Source: Symbioplanes lichenis (GTDB lineage: Bacteria > Actinomycetota > Actinomycetes > Mycobacteriales > Micromonosporaceae). From it: a stretch of 64,000 nucleotides of DNA. Of this stretch, positions 24,919-33,337 are shown piece after piece. The position numbers were made by a program, and so were the translations under genes. The notes under the pieces are model-generated. The model searched no databases, was not told the origin of the DNA, and saw only the letters and a program-made list of their open reading frames with translations. The stretch spans positions 213,276-277,275 of the forward strand of contig NZ_JAUZQD010000014.1 of assembly GCF_030709675.1 (NCBI RefSeq), written 5' to 3'. Each line of letters opens with the position of its first letter. Positions within the stretch are counted from its first letter, which is position 1.

Positions 24919-25190
24919 GCGAGAGCTTCTACCTCGCTCAGGCTGCTCGCAGGCGGTTGGAGCTGGCGCAAGTGCAGCTGTACGAACATCTGACGGGTAC
25001 GCCGGGTGGGTTGTGCGCCGTTTGCTTGGAGCCGGAGCCATGTCGTGCGCGCTACGCGGCGCTCCGCATCTTTGATGAGTACGGCGTACTGCCGCGTCGG
25101 TGGCCTGGTGTCGTGGGCGCCTCGGCGGACGGCACTCAGACGTTCAACGGCTTTGCGGAACCCCATAGGCGCTCGAATGATGCCAGGTGA
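24915..25190 (+). CDS. Small cysteine-containing protein of unknown function
   Basis: 91 residues from a GTG overlapping the previous stop (GTGA). An N-terminal helix (LAQAARRRLELAQVQLYEHL) is followed by CAVCLEPEPCRAR, a CxxC...C pattern that may bind zinc. The last 55 bases overlap the convergent DUF5919 gene. I do not recognise the family, but small Cys proteins next to Xis-like genes are frequent in actinobacterial integrative elements. Confidence 0.6.
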   Translation: MSESFYLAQAARRRLELAQVQLYEHLTGTPGGLCAVCLEPEPCRARYAALRIFDEYGVLPRRWPGVVGASADGTQTFNGFAEPHRRSNDAR

Positions 25191-25870
25191 GTCGGGACCA
25201 TGCCGTCGTCGCTTACGCGCTTGAGGTGGATTACCGGGGCGTGGGCGGCAGGGCGGCCGTAGACGTGGGAGTTGACGAGCATCTCGTCGTCGGCGCGGCA
25301 GATTGAGTTGTAGAGGACCGTGTCGTGCAGGCGGAGGGTGATGCCGGGCTCGTCCGCGAGCGGTCGGAGGCTGACCAGGGCAGTTCGGATGCGGACGCTC
25401 ATCCCTGTGCCTATGCGCTCTTCGGCTCCGCGGTTGGTGATGTGCGTGCCATCGGGGTCGCCGAGTGCGATGCGGACGCGGACGCCGTCGCGTGCCTTGT
25501 CCCGGAGCAGGCCGGGGACCGTGGCGTCTTCGGCGAGGAACAGGGCGCTGTACGCCAAGATGTCGATCTCGCGCTCAGCCTGGCTCAGCAGGCGTGACCA
25601 CGCGTCGGATGGCACGGCCGAGCGGTGCGGGTAGACGATGCGGACCTCGTCGGCTGTCGCGGCGGGCTCGGCCGGGCGCGGGAGGTCCGGCCACAGGTCG
25701 TGGGCAGGCCAGCCGGTGAGGCGTACCAGGGCATCGCGGTGGCGAGGGTAGGGCATGCGGCCGGTCGTCCAGCGGTCGACGGTCTTCGGGTCGACGTTGA
25801 GGCGGGCGGCGACGTCGATGGTCGTGATGCCGGCGCTGCGGAGCGCTCGGGCGAGGGGGTGACGGTTCAC
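25136..25870 (-). CDS. HTH-DUF5919 regulator, copy A
   Basis: 244 residues. An N-terminal XRE-like HTH (LARALRSAGITTIDVAARLNVDPKTVDRWTTGRMPYPRHRDAL) is joined to a DUF5919-type domain (IVYPHRSAVPSDAWSRLL ... GVRVRIALGDPDG ... LRLHDTVLYNSICRADDEMLVNSHVYG). The C-terminal part recalls a phospholipase D fold in which the HxK motif is degenerate, so sensing rather than catalysis is likely (inference). The GTG at 25870 follows GGGAG and gives the same 244-residue length as its paralogue at 27746-28480. It diverges from the small gene and HD gene to its right and may control them. Confidence 0.8.
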   Translation of the reverse strand: MNRHPLARALRSAGITTIDVAARLNVDPKTVDRWTTGRMPYPRHRDALVRLTGWPAHDLWPDLPRPAEPAATADEVRIVYPHRSAVPSDAWSRLLSQAEREIDILAYSALFLAEDATVPGLLRDKARDGVRVRIALGDPDGTHITNRGAEERIGTGMSVRIRTALVSLRPLADEPGITLRLHDTVLYNSICRADDEMLVNSHVYGRPAAHAPVIHLKRVSDDGMVPTHLASFERLWGSAKPLNV

Positions 25871-26008
25871 GCAACGACTCCCATCGCTGGGCGAGGTCGT
25901 CATCGTAGCCAAGAAGTCCCTAGACGTCCTAACGCTGTGGTTCACGCTCGGTCACTCGATCGGAAGACTTGGCCATCAGGGACGCTGCGAGCGAGTGGAC
26001 GGGCCGCG

Positions 26009-26224
26009 ATGCCAAGTAACGATCAAGCGGAGCAGGACGCAGCGCGTGAGGCCACGGACCGGCTGGCGGTAGCGCTGGAAGAGGCTGGTTTCGACGTTGG
26101 CCAGGACTTCCCGGGACTCCACGACGCCCTCGGCCGTGGAGGTGCCGCAGTTGTTCGGCTGGGCGACGTGTCGCCAGAAGTTGGGGAGCGCCTCGCTACG
26201 GCGCTCGGGATGACTGGCAGGTAA
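26009..26224 (+). CDS. Small protein upstream of the HD hydrolase
   Basis: 71 residues from ATG 26009: a helical start (QAEQDAAREATDRLAVALEEAGF) and a GAAVVRLGDVSPEVGERLATALG end. No known domain. The ribosome site is weak. It precedes the HD gene by 42 bases on the same strand and diverges from the DUF5919 copy A gene. Confidence 0.55.
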   Translation: MPSNDQAEQDAAREATDRLAVALEEAGFDVGQDFPGLHDALGRGGAAVVRLGDVSPEVGERLATALGMTGR

Positions 26225-26266
26225 GCGGGGGCCGCGCTGACGAGGGACGTTCGTTAACCTGCCCGT

Positions 26267-26815
26267 GTGGAGCAGATCGAACGTGCCCGTGACCTCGCGC
26301 GTCTTGTGTTGGCCGAGTCGGTCCCCCGCCGTTGGGCGCACAGTCAAGGTGTAGGCCGCAAGGCTGAGTCGGTCGCTCACCTCCTCGGTGACGACGCGTC
26401 CGCGCTCGTCTCCGCCGCCTGGCTGCACGACGTCGGGTACGCACCCGATCTGGTCGCCACGGGCATGCACCAGCTCGACGGTGCCCGCTACCTACGCGAT
26501 GTCGCCGGCGCGGACGCTTTGGTCTGCCGGCTGGTCGCCAACCACTCGTGCGCGCACATCGAGGGCCGGAACCGTGGCCTGTCCGAGGTGCTCGCGAGCG
26601 AGTTTCCACCGGTCGAGGGGCTAGCGACGGACGCCATCACGTACGCGGACATGACGACCACGCCGGATGGCGAACCGGTCGAGGTGGAGAGACGGCTGGC
26701 CGAGATTCTCTCGCGGTACGGCGACGGGGACCTTGTCGCCGAGTCGATCCGAGAGGCGAGCCCGTTGATCATCAACTCGGTCCGGGTGATCGAGGCGGCG
26801 TTGGCCGAGCGCTGA
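26267..26815 (+). CDS. HD-domain phosphohydrolase
   Basis: 182 residues. HD superfamily metal site: His in RRWAHSQGVGRKA, AAWLHDVGYAPDL (HD pair), MHQLDGARYL and NHSCAHIEGR, and a later Asp in AITYADMTT. These proteins hydrolyse nucleotide phosphates or related esters. The GTG at 26267 (or 26265 out of frame) begins MEQIERARDLARLVL. It is convergent with a membrane protein gene 2 bases away. The substrate is unknown; together with the Nudix neighbour it suggests nucleotide clean-up. Confidence 0.85.
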   Translation: MEQIERARDLARLVLAESVPRRWAHSQGVGRKAESVAHLLGDDASALVSAAWLHDVGYAPDLVATGMHQLDGARYLRDVAGADALVCRLVANHSCAHIEGRNRGLSEVLASEFPPVEGLATDAITYADMTTTPDGEPVEVERRLAEILSRYGDGDLVAESIREASPLIINSVRVIEAALAER

Positions 26816-26816
26816 G

Positions 26817-27269
26817 TCACTCGACGCGGGACAGCGTGCCTTGTTCGTCGCGGCTCCAGCGGCGGCCGGCGCTGTCGAGGAACTCGATCTGTACGGGCTC
26901 GGGCTCGACGTACGAGCGCAGCCAGTCCGCCGGTCCGGGGCGTTGGATGGTCTGACCGGGCGGGACCAGTCCGACGAACTCGATGCGCGGCTCCTCGTCG
27001 CCGCGAGCCGGGAGCGGCAGCTCTACCTCGTAGATCGGCATCGCGCTCGCGTTGTGGATGTGGAACGTCAGATTCTGCTTGCCGTCGAGCTGGCGCGTCA
27101 GCTCTACCCACGCGCTGATCTGCTCGGCTTGGGCGCGCCGATCGTCTTCGGCTCGGCCGGCCTCGCGGTGATGTTCACGACGCAGGAGCAGGAAGCCGAC
27201 AAGGAATGCACCAACGGTGCCGACCGCCGAGAACGAGTCCGCCACGGCACCAAGCATGTCGCTATCCAA
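26817..27269 (-). CDS. Small protein with one N-terminal membrane span
   Basis: 150 residues if the TTG at 27269 is used. I prefer that start because GGAGG lies about 7 bases upstream; an ATG at 27257 is the alternative. The N-terminus AVADSFSAVGTVGAFLVGFLLLRREHHRE is a membrane span plus basic stop-transfer. The rest has beta segments (LTFHIHNASAMPIYEVELPLP, RIEFVGLVPPGQT, VQIEFLDSAGRRW) like a cytosolic immunoglobulin-type fold. It overlaps the Nudix stop by 8 bases, so it is coupled to it. Function unknown. Confidence 0.65.
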   Translation of the reverse strand: MDSDMLGAVADSFSAVGTVGAFLVGFLLLRREHHREAGRAEDDRRAQAEQISAWVELTRQLDGKQNLTFHIHNASAMPIYEVELPLPARGDEEPRIEFVGLVPPGQTIQRPGPADWLRSYVEPEPVQIEFLDSAGRRWSRDEQGTLSRVE

Positions 27270-27738
27270 GATGCACCTCCTGCGGGGCGTCCAGGAAGTG
27301 CTTGATCCGCATACGCATCGAGCGGTCCATGGAAAGCGAGTCGATCTCGGCCTCAGGAAACCATCGGACCTCGGTTGTCTCCGCGCTGGTCGTCGGTGTC
27401 CCGCCGACCGGGCGGGCCGAGAAGACGACGGAGAACTCCTGCCGCGCCTCGCCGTTGCTGGTGTAGAGGATGACGTGGCGGGGATCGGTGAAGATGCCGA
27501 CCAGGCCGGTGATGACCACGTCAATGCCCGTTTCCTCGGACGTCTCCCGGACGGCGCACTCAGGAAGCGATTCTCCGAGGTCCATGGCACCGCCGGGTAG
27601 CGCCCAGTTGCCGTTGTCCGAGCGGCGGATCAGCAGGAGCTCGCGCTGGTCGTTGACGACGATCGCGTTCGCTGCGGGTACGAGGGAGGTGGCGGCGGGC
27701 GCAGTGGGGTCGTCGTAGAAGTCGATCCGTTCGCCCAT
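27262..27738 (-). CDS. Nudix hydrolase
   Basis: 158 residues. Complete Nudix box: Gly-Gly-Ala-Met-Asp-Leu-Gly-Glu, then RETSEETGI, matching GX5EX7REUXEEXGU. It hydrolyses nucleoside diphosphates linked to another moiety; the exact substrate is not predictable. Actinomycete integrative conjugative elements often carry a nud gene of this kind. It starts 7 bases after the DUF5919 copy B gene and is coupled to the membrane protein gene that follows. Confidence 0.92.
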   Translation of the reverse strand: MGERIDFYDDPTAPAATSLVPAANAIVVNDQRELLLIRRSDNGNWALPGGAMDLGESLPECAVRETSEETGIDVVITGLVGIFTDPRHVILYTSNGEARQEFSVVFSARPVGGTPTTSAETTEVRWFPEAEIDSLSMDRSMRMRIKHFLDAPQEVHLG

Positions 27739-27745
27739 GACGGCC

Positions 27746-28480
27746 TCACTCCAACGGTGTCGCGCTGTCCCAGACGTGCTCGAAGCTTTCCAGGTACGTC
27801 GTCACCATGCCGCCGCCGGCCGCCCGGCGCAGATGCAGGACCGGAGCCTGAGCTGCGGTGAAACTGTAGATGTGCGTGTTGACGAGGAGCTGGTCATCAG
27901 CGCGGTAGATCGAGTTGTAGAGCACCGTTCGGTGCAACCGAAACTCAATGCCTTCGACGTCGCGCAGCGGCCGATACATGACGAGCGCGTTGCGGATTTT
28001 GGCAGCTTGGACGTCGTCCACGCCCTCATCGGCTCCGCGCTGCGCCACGACCTCGCTGTCCGGATCGCCGAGCAAGATTCGGACCCGTACGCCCGCATCT
28101 GCCTTCTGGCTGAGGATCTTGCGAATGCCAGCGTCCTCGGAGAGGAATAGGCCGCTGTAGACCAGGATGCCGATCTCTTCCTCTGCTCTGGTGAACATGT
28201 TGCGCCACAGCTCGGACGGCACCGTCCAGCGGTGCGGGTAGATGGTGATGATCTCGCTCTCGCTGGCGCTCGCGACCTGGTCGGGGCTCAGCGCGTCCGG
28301 CCAGAGGAAGACCTCATCGACCCCGAGGCGGGACGCGACCGCGTACCGGTGGCGGCGGTATGGGGTACGGCCGCTGATCCATCGTTCGACGCTTTTCGGG
28401 TCGACGTTCGCGGCCTCGGCGAGTTCGGCCGTGGTCAATCCACGTTCCAACATCGCGGTGCGTAGGCGCTCGTTCGGCAT
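27746..28480 (-). CDS. HTH-DUF5919 regulator, copy B
   Basis: 244 residues, the same length as copy A (25136-25870) and visibly related throughout: RLRTAMLERGLTTAELAEAANVDPKSVERWISGRTPYRRHR HTH, then IIYPHRWTVPSELWRNMF..., GVRVRILLGDPDSEVV, FRLHRTVLYNSIYRADDQLLVNTHIY. The ATG at 28480 is chosen because GGGAAG precedes it. It heads the Nudix/membrane-protein operon and is probably its regulator. The PLD-like C-terminal half lacks the second HKD lysine, so it is likely a ligand sensor. Confidence 0.8.
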   Translation of the reverse strand: MPNERLRTAMLERGLTTAELAEAANVDPKSVERWISGRTPYRRHRYAVASRLGVDEVFLWPDALSPDQVASASESEIITIYPHRWTVPSELWRNMFTRAEEEIGILVYSGLFLSEDAGIRKILSQKADAGVRVRILLGDPDSEVVAQRGADEGVDDVQAAKIRNALVMYRPLRDVEGIEFRLHRTVLYNSIYRADDQLLVNTHIYSFTAAQAPVLHLRRAAGGGMVTTYLESFEHVWDSATPLE

Positions 28481-28635
28481 CGACTTCCCATCAAGACGTC
28501 CCGGCAGCCCGACCAGGCTAGTGGAGACGTCTTCGATACGTCCAGCCATGACCTGATCACGTCCCGTCGATTGATCGCACTCTGTGTGGCATGCCGATGC
28601 GGCCATCGCATCGCCGGCCTGAGAGGAGATCAACG

Positions 28636-28839
28636 ATGAGGAACCTGTTGCCGTACAACGAGATTCCGTCCTGTCCCTGCGGTGCGCGGCTCGGGAGCGG
28701 GCATCCCGCGCTCTGCCGCAAGTGCGCCGCCCGGCTGCGCTGGACTCGACGGCACCAGCCGCGTGGGAGCCACGGTGGCGCCGACCGGGCGATCCGTAGC
28801 CGGCGGGCGCGGCGACGCCAGGATGACGGTGCCGCGTGA
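28636..28839 (+). CDS. Small zinc-ribbon-like protein
   Basis: 67 residues from ATG 28636 with a strong GAGGAG site. Cys pattern CPCG...CRKC suggests a treble-clef or zinc ribbon, followed by an Arg-rich tail (ARLRWTRRHQPRG). Its stop overlaps the next gene by GTGA-type coupling. It heads the transfer operon that runs to the recombinase. Role unknown; DNA binding is plausible. Confidence 0.65.
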   Translation: MRNLLPYNEIPSCPCGARLGSGHPALCRKCAARLRWTRRHQPRGSHGGADRAIRSRRARRRQDDGAA

Positions 28840-29030
28840 CGATCGCCGTCTCCGCCGTCGTCCTGCTCGGCTTCTTCGTGTTCCTGCTGTGGCGCTATGC
28901 CCGCCTGCCGCTCTGGCAAGCCGCCATCTGCGCGACGTTCGGCTACTTCCTTGCCTCGTCCTCCATCGGTCCGGACATCGGTGACGGGCTGCGCGCCCTG
29001 GCCCGCTTCGTCGCCGGGCTGGACCTCTGA
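28836..29030 (+). CDS. Two-span membrane protein (Spd-like position)
   Basis: 64 residues, GTG start overlapping the previous stop. Span one VSAVVLLGFFVFLLWRYA, span two LWQAAICATFGYFLASSSI. In actinomycete plasmids and AICEs small membrane proteins (Spd) occupy this position before the translocase and help intramycelial spread; that role is inferred from position. Confidence 0.65.
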   Translation: MTIAVSAVVLLGFFVFLLWRYARLPLWQAAICATFGYFLASSSIGPDIGDGLRALARFVAGLDL

Positions 29031-29068
29031 ACCCCCGCCCGCCAAAGGAAAGGAGGCACCACTCACCA

Positions 29069-29386
29069 ATGACAAGTGAGACTCACATCCCGCGCCCCAC
29101 CCTCGACCAGGAGGCCATCACCACCCACCTCAACGCCGCCTACCATCAACTTACTCCGACTGCCGTCTGGACCGCCGTCGCCGACGTCCCCGTCATGCTC
29201 GCGGAGATCGAGTGGCTCTCGCTTCTGCTGACCCGCACCCGCTGGGACTTCGCCGACCTGCTCGCCGCCAGTCGCGCCACCCTCACCGCCAACCACGACG
29301 GCGACAACGAGCCCCTCGCCTACCTCCGCGACGCCGTGGCGGAGCACCGGACGTGGGCACCGCCAGAAGACACAGCAAACCGATGA
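29069..29386 (+). CDS. Small helical protein of the transfer operon
   Basis: 105 residues, ATG at 29069 after AAGGAGG. Mostly helical (VWTAVADVPVMLAEIEWLSLLLTRTRWDFADLLAASRATL). No recognised family. It overlaps the TraB-like start by ATGA, so it is produced with it. Confidence 0.7.
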   Translation: MTSETHIPRPTLDQEAITTHLNAAYHQLTPTAVWTAVADVPVMLAEIEWLSLLLTRTRWDFADLLAASRATLTANHDGDNEPLAYLRDAVAEHRTWAPPEDTANR

Positions 29387-31122
29387 GGGCGTCCGGGCGT
29401 CCGCATCGCCGATGGAGCCGGCGTCATCCTCAACCCCTCCTGCTCGTGCCCGACGAACCGATCCTCATCACCGCCCTAGCGGTGACCGGGCGGACGCTGT
29501 TCCGCTACCGGTCCGAACTCGCACCGTTCACGGTCGCGAGTGTTCTCACCGTCGCCGCGCTCGTCCTGCACCGGACCCACCCCGAGACGTGGCCGGTGGT
29601 TGCGCTTCTGACGGTGGCAGCAACGCTCGGCGCGTGGCTGCAAGGGTGGCCGTACGGGATCAGCCGGACTAAGGAAAAGGCATACGCGGCAACGGTTTCC
29701 GGCGTAGCCGGTGCCTGGATGAGCGTCGCCACCGCGCTCGGTCCGGGACAGGCGCCGTTGCCTTCGCTCCTCGTGCTCGCGGTGATCGTGTTCGCTGTCC
29801 CCTGGTGGATGCACCGCCGACGCCGGGCGCGGGTCAGGGTCGACAGGGTCATCAATGCCTGGCCCGACCTTGCCGAAGCGATCGGACTCACCGGCTCGCG
29901 CATCATGTCGGCCGTGGTGGACACGTGGGGCTGGCGCGCCCTCGTGAAACTGCGGCCCGGACAGAGCGTCACGGACGTCGTGGCCCGGGTGCCGGCCATT
30001 GAATCGGCGTTGGGCACGCGGCCTGGCGCCGTACGGGTCGAGCACGATCCCGCCCATGCGGGCCGGTACACGGTCCGAGTCCTCGCGGTTGACCCGCATG
30101 CCGGCGCCATCCCATGGCCGGGGCCGACCGCTCGGTCCCTCAACGATCCGATCGACCTCGGCGTCTTCGAGGACGCGACGACCGTACGGGTGCCGCTGTT
30201 GCGACGTCACGCCCTGATCGGCGGCACGACCGACTCGGGCAAGAGCGGCGTTCTGAATGTCATGCTCGGCAATCTGGCGGCTTGCGAGGACGTCGTGCTG
30301 TGGGGCATCGACCTCAAGGGCGGCATGGAGTTGCGACCGTGGGCGCCGTGCCTGGCCCGGCTCGCGACCACGCCCGCCGAGGCCACCCGCCTTCTTGCCG
30401 ACGCCGTTGCGGTGCTCGACGCCCGCGCGCACGCCGCCGGCAACGACAACACCCGCGTTTGGATACCCACGCCGACGAGTCCAGCGCTTGTCATCGTCAT
30501 CGACGAGTACGCCGAACTCGCCGACACCGCACCCGCCGCGCTCACGCACGCCGAGTCGGTGGCCCGTCGCGGACGAGCGGTCGCTGTTGACCTACTCGCC
30601 GCCACGCAACGGCCAACGCAGAAAGCCATGGGCGGCGGGGCGCTGCGCTCGCAGATGAGCGTTCGGGTCTGCCTCCGCGTTCGGGAACGCCGCGACGTCG
30701 ACCTCATCCTCGACAAGGGCATGCTCTCCACCGGCTGGCACGCCCATACCCTCGACGCACCCGGCAAGTTCTATGTCCTGGCCGATGGCCACAACCAACC
30801 GCGCCGCGCTCGCGGCTACCTCGTCACGGACCAGGACGTCCGGAAAACCGTCGCCCGGTACGCGAACGAGCGGCCGGAGTTGGACTCCCTGTCTCAGGAC
30901 GCGATGGGTACCGGCGAGCACCGGCCAGCCGCGATACCGGCCACGCCCGATCCCGAACAAGCGTTGACAGTCGCTCTGGCAGACGCACCCGCGACCGGGT
31001 TGACCGTCCTGGAACTGATGCGCCGCACGGGAATGGGCCGCACATGGGTCTACGAGCGGCTGCAAGCACTCGCCAGCACCGACAACGCCCGCCAGATCGC
31101 CCGAGGGCGCTGGCGAGCCTGA
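29383..31122 (+). CDS. FtsK/SpoIIIE-type DNA translocase (TraB-like)
   Basis: 579 residues. Two N-terminal hydrophobic segments (about 40-60 and 95-150 overall) anchor it. The motor domain has Walker A GGTTDSGKSGVLN near residue 285 and Walker B ALVIVIDEYAELAD near 370, then QRPTQKAMGGGALRSQM. The end (LTVLELMRRTGMGRTWVYERL) is a winged-helix, as in TraB proteins that bind clt repeats and move double-stranded DNA between mycelia. This implies conjugation-type mobility. The ATG at 29383 overlaps the previous stop (ATGA). Confidence 0.88.
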   Translation: MRASGRPHRRWSRRHPQPLLLVPDEPILITALAVTGRTLFRYRSELAPFTVASVLTVAALVLHRTHPETWPVVALLTVAATLGAWLQGWPYGISRTKEKAYAATVSGVAGAWMSVATALGPGQAPLPSLLVLAVIVFAVPWWMHRRRRARVRVDRVINAWPDLAEAIGLTGSRIMSAVVDTWGWRALVKLRPGQSVTDVVARVPAIESALGTRPGAVRVEHDPAHAGRYTVRVLAVDPHAGAIPWPGPTARSLNDPIDLGVFEDATTVRVPLLRRHALIGGTTDSGKSGVLNVMLGNLAACEDVVLWGIDLKGGMELRPWAPCLARLATTPAEATRLLADAVAVLDARAHAAGNDNTRVWIPTPTSPALVIVIDEYAELADTAPAALTHAESVARRGRAVAVDLLAATQRPTQKAMGGGALRSQMSVRVCLRVRERRDVDLILDKGMLSTGWHAHTLDAPGKFYVLADGHNQPRRARGYLVTDQDVRKTVARYANERPELDSLSQDAMGTGEHRPAAIPATPDPEQALTVALADAPATGLTVLELMRRTGMGRTWVYERLQALASTDNARQIARGRWRA

Positions 31123-31241
31123 TCCGATCGTCCGCGCGGACGTCCGTCCGCTCGCGCGCGTCTGCGCCCATCAATGCGCGGACGGACAACGGACGGACGA
31201 CCGCGCGGACACCCCTCACCGAGCAGAGAGGAGGCCCGACG

Positions 31242-31415
31242 ATCACTACCGACGAGCCGCAGGACGAGAGGAGAAATCGCAGCATACGAACGACGAAAGT
31301 CCTGGTCACCGAGAATGGCCAGCTCAGAACGTCACTAGACGTCCCGCTCACCGATGCCGCCGCTGACGTGCTCTGGTGCATCATCGAGCGCGCCCATAAG
31401 AATCGATCGACATGA
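31242..31415 (+). CDS. Small protein before the recombinase, start unusual
   Basis: The frame ends TTKVLVTENGQLRTSLDVPLTDAAADVLWCIIERAHKNRST and overlaps the recombinase start by ATGA. The only start with a good ribosome site is ATC at 31242 (AGAGGAGG at 31226-31233, 8 bases upstream), giving 57 residues. No ATG, GTG or TTG fits in frame downstream, but longer starts inside the translocase gene cannot be excluded. Function unknown. Confidence 0.5.
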   Translation: MTTDEPQDERRNRSIRTTKVLVTENGQLRTSLDVPLTDAAADVLWCIIERAHKNRST

Positions 31416-33148
31416 CGAGGTTCGCCTTCTACGGACGCGTGTCGACCGAGGACCAGCAAGACCCGCAGGCATCGAAAGCCTGGCAGCTCTCCCGCGCTCG
31501 GAGCCTGATCGAGCCCGCCGGCGGTGAGATCGTCGCCGAGTTCTTCGACATCGGGCTCTCGCGCTCGCTGCCGTGGAAACGACGACCGGAGGCATCGCGT
31601 TTGCTCGACACGATCAAGAGCGCCGGACGCGACTTCGACGCGGTGGTTATGGGGGAACCGCAGCGCGCCTTCTACGGCAGTCAGTTCGGCATAACCTTTC
31701 CGGTGTTCGTGCACTACGGCGTCAGCCTGTGGGTGCCGGAGATCGGCGGTGCGATCGATCCGGGCTCGGACGCACATGATCTCGTCATGGCGCTCTACGG
31801 CGGCATGAGCAAGGGCGAGCGGAACCGGATCAAGGTACGCGTCCGCTCGGCGATGAAGGCGCAGACGGAGCTTGAAGGCCGCTACCTCGGCGGGCGCCCG
31901 CCCTACGGCTACCGGCTCGCGGACGCTGGCTCGCATCCGAACCCCGGCAAGGCTGCCGAGGGCAAGCGGCTGCACCAACTCGACCCCGACCCGGTCACCG
32001 CACCCGTCGTGGAACGCATCTTTTCCGAATACGTCGGCGGGCGCGGCATGACCTCGATCGCGCGTGGTCTGACGCAGGACGGCATCCCATGCCCCTCTGC
32101 CTACGACCGGGCGCGCAACCCGCATCGCCACACAGAAGTGTGGGAGACCACCGCCGTCCGGGCCATCCTGCGCAATCCGCGCTACACCGGCCGCCAGGTC
32201 TGGAATCGTGCTCGCACCGACGAGGTGCTGATCGACGTTGACGATGTCGCTCTCGGGCACGAGAGCCGGCACCGCTGGAACCACCCGGACGAATGGGTCT
32301 GGTCGCGAACCGCGTCGCACTCACCGATCGTCAGCACCGACCTCTACGAGCGCGCCCAGCAGACGGTCAAGGCGCGGGGAACCGTCGGCGAGGCCGGGAA
32401 GGCGCGGCGCCGGAGCCGGCACCCCTACCTGTTCCGCGGACTGCTCCGGTGCGGGCTGTGCGGGCGGGTCATGGACGGCAGCGTCAACCACGGGCGGATC
32501 TACTACCGGTGCAAGGCTTCCCGCGACTACGTCCGTCAGCACGAGATCGCACACCCGCCCGTGCTCTACCTCCGCCAAGACTCGATCACCGACCCGGTGG
32601 ACCAATTCCTCGCCGAGGAACTCGGCCACAACCGGCTCTCCGAGACCCTGCGGGGCATCGCCGAGGCCAGCCACCGCGCCGCGCTCACCGAGCACCAGAA
32701 GCACGACGAGGCGCCGAGGCTGCGCCAGACGATCGCCGAGTGCGACGCGAAGATCGAGCGGTACCGGGCGACGCTCGACGCTGGCGGCGACCCGGCACTC
32801 GTCGCCGGCTGGATCAGCGAGACCACGACGATCAAGAAGACGGCTCAGGCGCGACTCGGACTCACCGAGGTGCCGCCACAGCGGATGAGCGAGGAGCAGA
32901 TCGCCGCCCTGGTCGACGCCTTCGGCGGACTGTTGGGGCTGCTGAGGCAGGCTGACCAGCACGACCGCGCGGAGATCTACGCTCGGATCGGGCTACAGAT
33001 GATCTACCGGCCTGGTACGGGAACAGTGCTGGCGGAAGTTCGGTCGGACAAGATCGACCCCGGAAACAAAAACACGGCGACCGTCGAAGACGATCACCGT
33101 GTACCTGCGTGGTGTCCGAGGGGGGACTTGAACCCCCACGTCCGATAA
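31412..33148 (+). CDS. Large serine recombinase (integrase), C-terminus inside tRNA-Leu
   Basis: 578 residues. N-terminal resolvase domain: RFAFYGRVSTEDQQDPQASKAWQ, with the catalytic Ser in GRVST, and GMSKGERNRIKVRVR. A recombinase domain follows (YLGGRPPYGYRLAD ... GGRGMTSIARGLTQDG), then a zinc ribbon (LRCGLCGRVMDG ... YRCK) and a coiled coil. This is the large serine integrase layout. The frame ends in WCPRGDLNPHVR, which is simply translated tRNA-Leu sequence (33110-33148), showing that the element joins the chromosome at that gene. Likely drives integration and excision. Confidence 0.9.
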   Translation: MTRFAFYGRVSTEDQQDPQASKAWQLSRARSLIEPAGGEIVAEFFDIGLSRSLPWKRRPEASRLLDTIKSAGRDFDAVVMGEPQRAFYGSQFGITFPVFVHYGVSLWVPEIGGAIDPGSDAHDLVMALYGGMSKGERNRIKVRVRSAMKAQTELEGRYLGGRPPYGYRLADAGSHPNPGKAAEGKRLHQLDPDPVTAPVVERIFSEYVGGRGMTSIARGLTQDGIPCPSAYDRARNPHRHTEVWETTAVRAILRNPRYTGRQVWNRARTDEVLIDVDDVALGHESRHRWNHPDEWVWSRTASHSPIVSTDLYERAQQTVKARGTVGEAGKARRRSRHPYLFRGLLRCGLCGRVMDGSVNHGRIYYRCKASRDYVRQHEIAHPPVLYLRQDSITDPVDQFLAEELGHNRLSETLRGIAEASHRAALTEHQKHDEAPRLRQTIAECDAKIERYRATLDAGGDPALVAGWISETTTIKKTAQARLGLTEVPPQRMSEEQIAALVDAFGGLLGLLRQADQHDRAEIYARIGLQMIYRPGTGTVLAEVRSDKIDPGNKNTATVEDDHRVPAWCPRGDLNPHVR

Positions 33149-33197
33149 AGGACACTAGCACCTCAAGCTAGCGCGTCTGCCATTCCGCCACCCGGAC
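33110..33197 (-). tRNA. tRNA-Leu (anticodon GAG), CCA encoded
   Basis: Class II tRNA on the minus strand. Acceptor GTCCGGG pairs with CTCGGAC (33114-33120 on the plus strand); anticodon stem CTAGC/GCTAG, loop TTGAGGT, anticodon GAG; T-arm GGGGG TTCAAGT CCCCC; long variable arm. The discriminator A is at 33113 and CCA at 33110-33112. The 3' end coincides with the end of the recombinase frame, so this gene is the probable attachment site and its 3' part is supplied or rebuilt by the element. Confidence 0.95.
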
Positions 33198-33337
33198 AAG
33201 GTGTTGTTTGTCCTGCTCAGGCCCCGATCGCGGTGGTTTCCGCGTCCGGCTCCCTTGCGGGCCGCACAGGTAAGAACTTTACACGGCCTCCGCCGCGGCT
33301 CGAAGGGGGGTCCCCTTCGAGCCGGCGGGTGGGTGGG

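Noticed and set aside
24442..25041. 199-residue minus-strand frame over the Xis-like gene
   Set aside because: No domain or ribosome site, and it conflicts with two coupled plus-strand genes.
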